Source: Dysidea avara
Lineage: Eukaryota; Porifera; Demospongiae; Dictyoceratida; Dysideidae
Reading direction: 5' to 3'
Assembly: GCF_963678975.1 (NCBI RefSeq)
Contig: NC_089276.1
Coordinates: 6,411,098 to 6,475,097, forward strand
Length of the DNA stretch: 64,000 bases
Below, one piece after another: positions 58,801 to 64,000 of this stretch. Numbering within the stretch: position 1 is the stretch's first letter; each line of letters begins with the position of its first letter. Both the position numbers and the translations under genes were made by a program. The notes beneath the pieces were generated by a model. It searched no databases. It saw only the letters and a program-made list of their open reading frames with translations, and was not told where the DNA came from.

Positions 58801-61654
58801 GTTTGAAATCTTAACTAAGTATCTGGGTAATACGGGTGAGGGAACCACTGTAAACACATTAGTACTGGTATTTCAATTAGCAGTATTGTTAAAATTGGGT
58901 AACTGTATATCTGTGCTTTTAGGAAGAGCCAAGGTACACAAAGAGGAGGGAAATGATTTGTTCAAGAAGAAGAAATATCGTGAAGCAGTAGTGGAATACA
59001 CAGAGGGCATTAAACAGAAATCTAGTGATGTCACCATGAATACTGTGTTGTACTGTAACAGGGCTACTGCACAGTTTTATTTAGGTATGTATTTAGTAAA
59101 TAACTAGCCTTAGAATTAGGCTGATTTTAGAAATTATATATGATTACTCTATTAGGGAATTTTAATGCTATTTGTTCTTTAGGTAACTACAGATCTTCAG
59201 TGAACGATGCTGTGAAGTCACGTGAGCTTGATTCTTATCACATCAAAGCGTATGTGAGAGGTGAGTTAGCTAGTTATGCAGTTAACCAGCCCCACCCCAC
59301 TAACCTGTGCAGGAGCAAGTGGTTGTGTTGAGATAAGCAGTTACACTGAAGCCATAGAGTGGTGTGATAGTGGACTACAGGTAGGCATTATTTGTAGCTT
59401 GAGGGTAATACAAATAACACCCTGTAAAGAATTATTTGGCTAGCCGTGCGGTGACTATACAGATAAACTGTACAGGCTTAACCTGCGTCGTGCAGAGATC
59501 TAGCCTTCACATGCTACTAGTAGGGACATCAATATACTAAGTATCTATGTATGATGTCAGTGAGACTGACAAGGCTCTACTCACTTTGTACCATGTGTAT
59601 GTTTTACCATTAATATTGTGTGGAATTGATTTGAGGTACTACAGCATTGTTACCTCATTGTAAAGTATGTGAATAGTAGATGTGTGAATGAAAAATAAGT
59701 ACATATATTGTAGTGGTGTGCAATATAGGATATTTTCCTATCACAATTATTGCACACGACATATCACGATACGATATATATCACGATATACAACTCATCA
59801 CTCAGATAGTGTATTTACACTGATGACACTTGTAGCAGTGATGTACTAGAAGTACAATACAACATGGTACATGACTAGCATACAACATTGCAAGCTCTTT
59901 TATCATAAAAATTACAGTGTATGATGACATCTTGGGTACATTTTTCTACTAAAATCTATACCTAGGCTTATATCACATATAAAGAGTCTATATCATATCA
60001 TGATATAAAAAAATTTATCACGATATTTCGATATATATCACATATCACACTTCACTAGTATATTGTATCTATGTTCTTCATTGTGGTTTGGTGGAGGGTT
60101 TATTGTTGGCAATACATTTTGTGTTGTAATGTTGTTAGGTTGAACCGACCAACCAGAAGTTACAAGAGTTGAGGAAGAAAGCAGTTACCCTAAAGGTAGG
60201 TACAAGTTTGGCGAAATAAAGGACAATTCTCCGATGTTTTCTAAATACAGTATGTTAACACACCTTGATAATCAAGACTATTGGTTAGTCCTTACCTTAT
60301 GGAATAGTTTCAACAGCCTTTTTATGTACTGATTGTGTATTTCAAATCCCTACAGCAAGTGTTATTATTTATGTTTGCTGTTTCTAAGGACAGAAGAAAC
60401 AAGATCGTGATGTGCGTAAAGGTCACATGGAGGAGAAGAATAAACAGAAAGAAGAGGAAGAGCTGATAGCTATCATAAAAGTGTGTGAGTGTGTACCATA
60501 TAGGAGATTATTTTATGAGAGGGGAAAAGTTTAGAGTATAAATTTATATGACCCTAATACTAGCAAGGGTTCATAATATATATACTGAGGAGAGTATCCT
60601 ACTCTTGTATACCCCTGTAGAAGGACGTATCGTGAAGTTATGACGTAGCACTTCTGAGTTCACCCATTTTTCTTTTTATAATTAATGATGTCATTAGTTG
60701 AACATGATATCGATTGAACGCATGCCTAACAACGTTGCTAGCAACCAAATTCACTCCAGCTCTAAGCTTTTCACCGACTACAATCGTTCCTCCATGGGTT
60801 AAGACCGCTTCGTAGGCGTTTCTTGCTAGGCCATTCGCGAATATGACTATCCTGAACGTCACGAGTGTAAAATGCTGCTATTGATTCTTGCACTTTTACA
60901 GCTGCTCGTATGTCACAAACCACAATATCTTGTCATTACATCATAACTTCACGATACGCCCTTCTACAGGGTATATGAGATTAGGATATTCTCCTCAGTA
61001 TATATATATCAGTATATATATATCAGTATATATTATGAACTCTTTGATACTAGTAATAAGGTTACCTAACTAACAAAATTGTATTGTGATAAACTATTAT
61101 TACAGCAGTGTATTGTTTTGGTCTTAGTCTAGAGGTGTTTGTTTGTCACATGACACCCTACTGTCACCATGCCAACCAGCTGGAGGCCGTGTCCATATCA
61201 ACACCAATGGGGAGATAGTATGGCCAGTGTTGTTTGTGTACCCTGAACATGGCCAAAGTGACTACATTGTTGCATTTAATGAGAACAACAGGTAAGGATG
61301 ATGAAGTATACTGGTTTTGTGTTCTACTCTAACTTATGAATCTTGTTTAGAGTTGCCAACTCTTTACAATTTGCTATACAACAGATATTGGGGTACAATC
61401 TTAACTTTCACTGGCCCACATTTTATCACACCATTTTCAAAGCAGCAATGTACTCTAATAAAAGCAGTCTTCACTGGTTTGCTAGCTAGTCAGTCAACCC
61501 AGTTATGTAATGTACAGTAATGAGTTGTTTTTAACTGCTAATAATGTTAAATGCTCATACTACAATCTTCAGGTTTATAGATCACTTACACACCATGTTT
61601 GCTGAGCCCACAGGATGGGATGTGGATCATAATTATTCTCCCGACCATCTTGAG
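55822..61654 (+). CDS. TTC4: Tetratricopeptide repeat protein 4, 3'-partial
   Basis: Nine exons: 55822-55944, 58303-58417, 58923-59084, 59183-59260, 59313-59380, 60139-60195, 60394-60480, 61128-61291, 61573-61654. They join in phase to 312 codons; human TTC4 has 387. Recognisable parts: HEDKWEE and IPLFMNKP at the N-terminus, TPR motifs AKVHKEEGNDLFKKKKYREAV and VLYCNRATAQFYLGNYRSSV (about 80-145), a third TPR to about 180, a basic/acidic helix KKQDRDVRKGHMEEKNK, and the C-terminal 'wheel' domain start WPVLFVYPEHGQSDYI...RFIDHLHTMF. TTC4/Cns1 is an HSP90-HSP70 co-chaperone. The last exon seen has donor GAG|GTTAGT, and the remaining roughly 60-75 residues lie outside, perhaps after the acceptor-like CTTAATTTCAG at the window end. 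Confidence 0.95.
56088..56182. repeat. 42-bp tandem repeat, 2.3 copies
   Basis: Units start at 56088, 56130 and 56172 with the text GCAAGATGTAGGTGTTGTAC. The copies are essentially identical, so the duplication is recent. TTC4 intron 1. Confidence 0.9.
56820..57715 (+). mobile_element. Decayed retroelement C-terminal region in TTC4 intron 1
   Basis: The second frame (57308-57715) reads YYPDLVVHNTATNSITLLEL, TCPLDSEHHLQSARSHKQNK and LLAELDRL-like LLAELDCLNI, a signature I associate with reverse-transcriptase element C-termini in sponges and corals. The first frame (56827-57057) and the H-x-L-x-x-C-P text near 57120-57180 belong upstream, interrupted by stops. Same strand as TTC4. Confidence 0.65.
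57708..57868. mobile_element. 161-bp MITE with TACANTGAAACC ends
   Basis: Starts TACAATGAAACCTCATTA and ends GGCTGGTTTCACTGTA; TA-bordered inverted repeats. The interior has CCTTATTAATGAGG palindromic words, also in 39796-39932. Confidence 0.7.
59711..60057. mobile_element. TIR element in TTC4 intron 5
   Basis: Left end TAGTGGTGTGCAATAT, right end complement TAGTGAAGTGTGATAT (13 of 16). Flanks ATATATTG and GTATATTG approximate an 8-bp duplication. The interior is a run of TATCACGATA words and their complements. Confidence 0.65.
60583..61000. mobile_element. Long-TIR element (about 75-bp arms) in TTC4 intron 7
   Basis: The left arm TACTGAGGAGAGTATCCTAC... GTATCGTGAAGTTATGA matches the complement of the right arm for about 75 bp (shared CTGTAGAAGG, CGTATCGTGAAGTTATGA, TACTGAGGAGA). 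Its core has a minus-strand open frame (60638-60862) with no known domain. Bordered by TATATA. Confidence 0.75.
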
Positions 61655-62478
61655 GTTAGTTACAAATCAATTTGTGACCTTGAGGAATATATATGTGATA
61701 TTTAACAGTTATTTATAATAAGAACACTTGTTTATTGTATTTTAATCATTGCACGCATGTATGTATGTATGTACGTAATGCTGGTGATGTCATGCGCATG
61801 TAATAGTCCCACCCACTTTCAAATAAAGAAGAGTTGTTGCTATGGCGAATTAGAAGTTGTAGCTACTACAGTGAAGTTACGAGAAACCCGGAGTGTTACA
61901 TTTAGCTACCTTTGGGACTCTATGTATGAGTATGCTACATACACTGGTACTTAAAGTTCAAGTTATACATTTGACTGTGTAGTCAAGATATCTAACTTTA
62001 TGACAAGGGTACATAATTTTTTTTGTATTGCAAAGCACTGGTATTGTTGGTGATTTCAGAGCTAAGTTATCTAAACACCAACAAGTGTTTGGAAAACTGA
62101 AGTTTCACGATATATCTAGTGTACATCAATAATACTGTGTGTATAGCTGGAGACCCATAGTTATATTACATTAGGGCTGGGAGATAATCAATTCTGGGAT
62201 TGAATCGTGATTGTTTTTAAACATCGTGGTGTTGACGTAAACTATCGTGATGTATACATTGACAATGTTGATGTAAACATCATGATGTTGACGTGATATT
62301 ATAAATAATCGCATGCAAATGTATATTAGTATATTCAATGGTGGCGCATATTGTTGTTGAAGAAGACAAACTGGAAAGCAAGCCTATACTTGTGAGACAA
62401 TTCTTTGTGTGAATAAATCTTACTGGTTATGTACCACTCTGCGTGGGCAGTTCAAAGGCACCGCCAGTGCTATAATTT

Positions 62479-62640
62479 GTATATTGCACTGCTGCAGACC
62501 GCAGCGAGTGCATTATAACTTATAACGCACTGGTTGCGGTTTTTTAGACCACAACGAGTGCATTATAAGTTATAATGCACCGACCGCAGTGCAATATACG
62601 GATATTGCACTGGCTGCGGTTTTGTGCAGCATAGCACAAG
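62479..62640. repeat. Cluster of GTGCATTATAA palindromes and GCGGT words
   Basis: GTGCATTATAACTTATAACG at about 62508 and GTGCATTATAAGTTATAATG at about 62559 are near-perfect palindromes 51 bp apart. They are flanked by TGGTTGCGGTTTT, TGGCTGCGGTTTT and the inverted ACCGCAG words. The whole block can fold back on itself. Confidence 0.75.
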
Positions 62641-62826
62641 TGCCGGTGGCGAAGACCACTACGACACCTCACCTAATAGGTGGAAAGACACTTCACAGAT
62701 CACTCGAATTCTTTTATAGCCTGACATGTAAAGGTCGATTGTGGGCCATAACATCACCAATACGTATAATGTTTACAAGCAGCCAATGGCGATCGACAAA
62801 TCCAACACGGGTGGCCACAACTCTAG

Positions 62827-62828
62827 TC

Positions 62829-62862
<34 letters not shown>
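62827..62862. repeat. AT microsatellite
   Basis: About 34 bp of (TA)n. Confidence 0.95.
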
Positions 62863-62865
<3 letters not shown>

Positions 62866-64000
62866 GTACTTATACACCTTACTAGTCTGGTGCCATCTTA
62901 GCCCAGATTAAACTGTAGCCCACTTCGACAATGACTCAATAAAACAAATATATTCTAAATAATACTAACCTTTACGTTCAATTGTGGTAACCAGTTTTGT
63001 CATGCCACCTGATTCGAGTTTAGCCAGTGTGAATAGTAAGAAATAGACTAGCATCGTTTAGTAGTTAGGTTTTGTTTACTTAAAATGTCTATTTAGCTAC
63101 TTTTTTTTGCTCGAGAGAATCACTATGGCGATTAGTCTGGCGCTTAGTCTATATGGCGATTGAGTGATCACGCTGGCATGCTGAGCACTACATGATGAGA
63201 GTCGAACAGCGAATGCAGGTTAGTGATATAATTCATAGCGTACTAGCTTTCAATATCTCAGGTGGCTGCAGTACTGCAGGGGGAACGTCATCGCAACGTC
63301 CGGCTTGGTTACCCACAATCGATGTTAGAAACCTGGCCTTTATAAGTGTTACAGCTGTCTTGTGGTGAGACTCTCCCCACCTATTAGGTGAGTAGTACAT
63401 AACAGTTATACAACGTGCACTCGTGGCCGTTGCATAACTATATAAAATGTAACTGTAACTGCCTGTACAAATAACAAAAAGTAATTCATGCAAAGTTGTG
63501 CATGTATGTGACTGGCTGAGCAAACACAGGCTGTTTTTAAATTCATTTTATTGCATCTCTGTTATCTATAGTAACAAAAGAATGGACAGCCAAAGTTTCA
63601 TCCTTTTATGATGAATGGTCTTGGAGTTATGGCGCTTGACAGTTGGAACTCGATTTGTACAGCAACAATATGGGAAATAAATTACAGGTGCTTAGTTATT
63701 CAATCATAACTTACAACTGAAATCAGCTACGAAGATGGGACTTGGCTCAATCTGTGCACCATAAACTGGCAAATCAATCAAGGTATAGTACTTTCCCTGT
63801 ACTCCTCTGTGTTGACAAAGAAGAAGGCCATTCCAACTAAGAATTGACGATGGTGAAAGTTGTTTTTACCACATCATAAATAAATGCCCATAACTCACGT
63901 ATCCTTTGCTGTGTGAACATGAAACAAAGATTTTCTTACTCTCTGTAAACGGGCGAATCCAGTGGTGTACAGGTTGTTATTAATTTGCGCTTAATTTCAG

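Larger units (their letters stand above)
61655..64000. other. TTC4 intron 9 or 3' region, no exon recognised
   Basis: Contains a hAT-like left end TAGGGCTGGGAGATA at about 62173, a cluster of TTATAA palindromes at 62479-62640, an AT run, and no frame matching the rest of TTC4. The text ends in TTAATTTCAG, a plausible splice acceptor. Confidence 0.5.

Noticed and set aside
60638..60862. 74-codon minus-strand frame as a gene
   Set aside because: Inside a long-TIR element with no recognised domain.

Overview
This window is AT-rich metazoan nuclear DNA with spliced genes and GT-AG introns. A demosponge or similarly early-branching marine invertebrate is the best guess. The reasons are small exons, an intronless B-box/filamin/NHL protein of a kind expanded in such animals, LINE and other reverse-transcriptase relics, and many short inverted-repeat transposons. 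The species is inferred, not shown.

Layout, left to right. 1-3629: the 5' end of a filamin-type actin-binding gene (minus strand), cut by the left edge. 3630-8158: intergenic. 8159-10237: an intronless TRIM-like gene (plus) with two B-boxes, coiled coil, filamin domain and NHL repeats, but no RING. 11561-34038: a complete POLR1A gene (minus), the largest subunit of RNA polymerase I. I could join 39 coding exons with matching splice phases into a 1718-residue protein. Its introns hold several transposons and a possible small nested gene on the plus strand. 34747-36753: NIM1K, an AMPK-related kinase (plus), head to head with POLR1A and ending in a CaaX-like tail. 36926-55741: DYNC2LI1, the dynein-2 light intermediate chain (minus), 13 coding exons and 371 residues, tail to tail with NIM1K. 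Its 13.2-kb intron 5 hosts an intact membrane sulfotransferase gene at 47796-48962, a row of decayed copies of that gene at about 42.7-47.5 kb, several transposons, a LINE 3' end and a decayed reverse-transcriptase element. 53.9-54.4 kb: a 22-bp minisatellite. A tRNA-Val(UAC)-like gene lies at 54606-54678, in intron 4. 55822-61654 and beyond: TTC4, an HSP90 co-chaperone (plus), head to head with DYNC2LI1 with 80 bp between start codons. Nine exons (312 codons) are present and the 3' end lies beyond the window.

The genes are mostly housekeeping or ciliary and do not form one pathway. The more unusual content lies between and inside them: a dispersed motif with core TACTCTAATAGARCAGTCA seen some twenty times, often inside transposons; TIR elements with readable target-site duplications, one of which splits a sulfotransferase pseudogene; and long hairpins. 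All splice joins were made by eye from GT/AG signals, phase and family similarity recalled from knowledge. No search was run.
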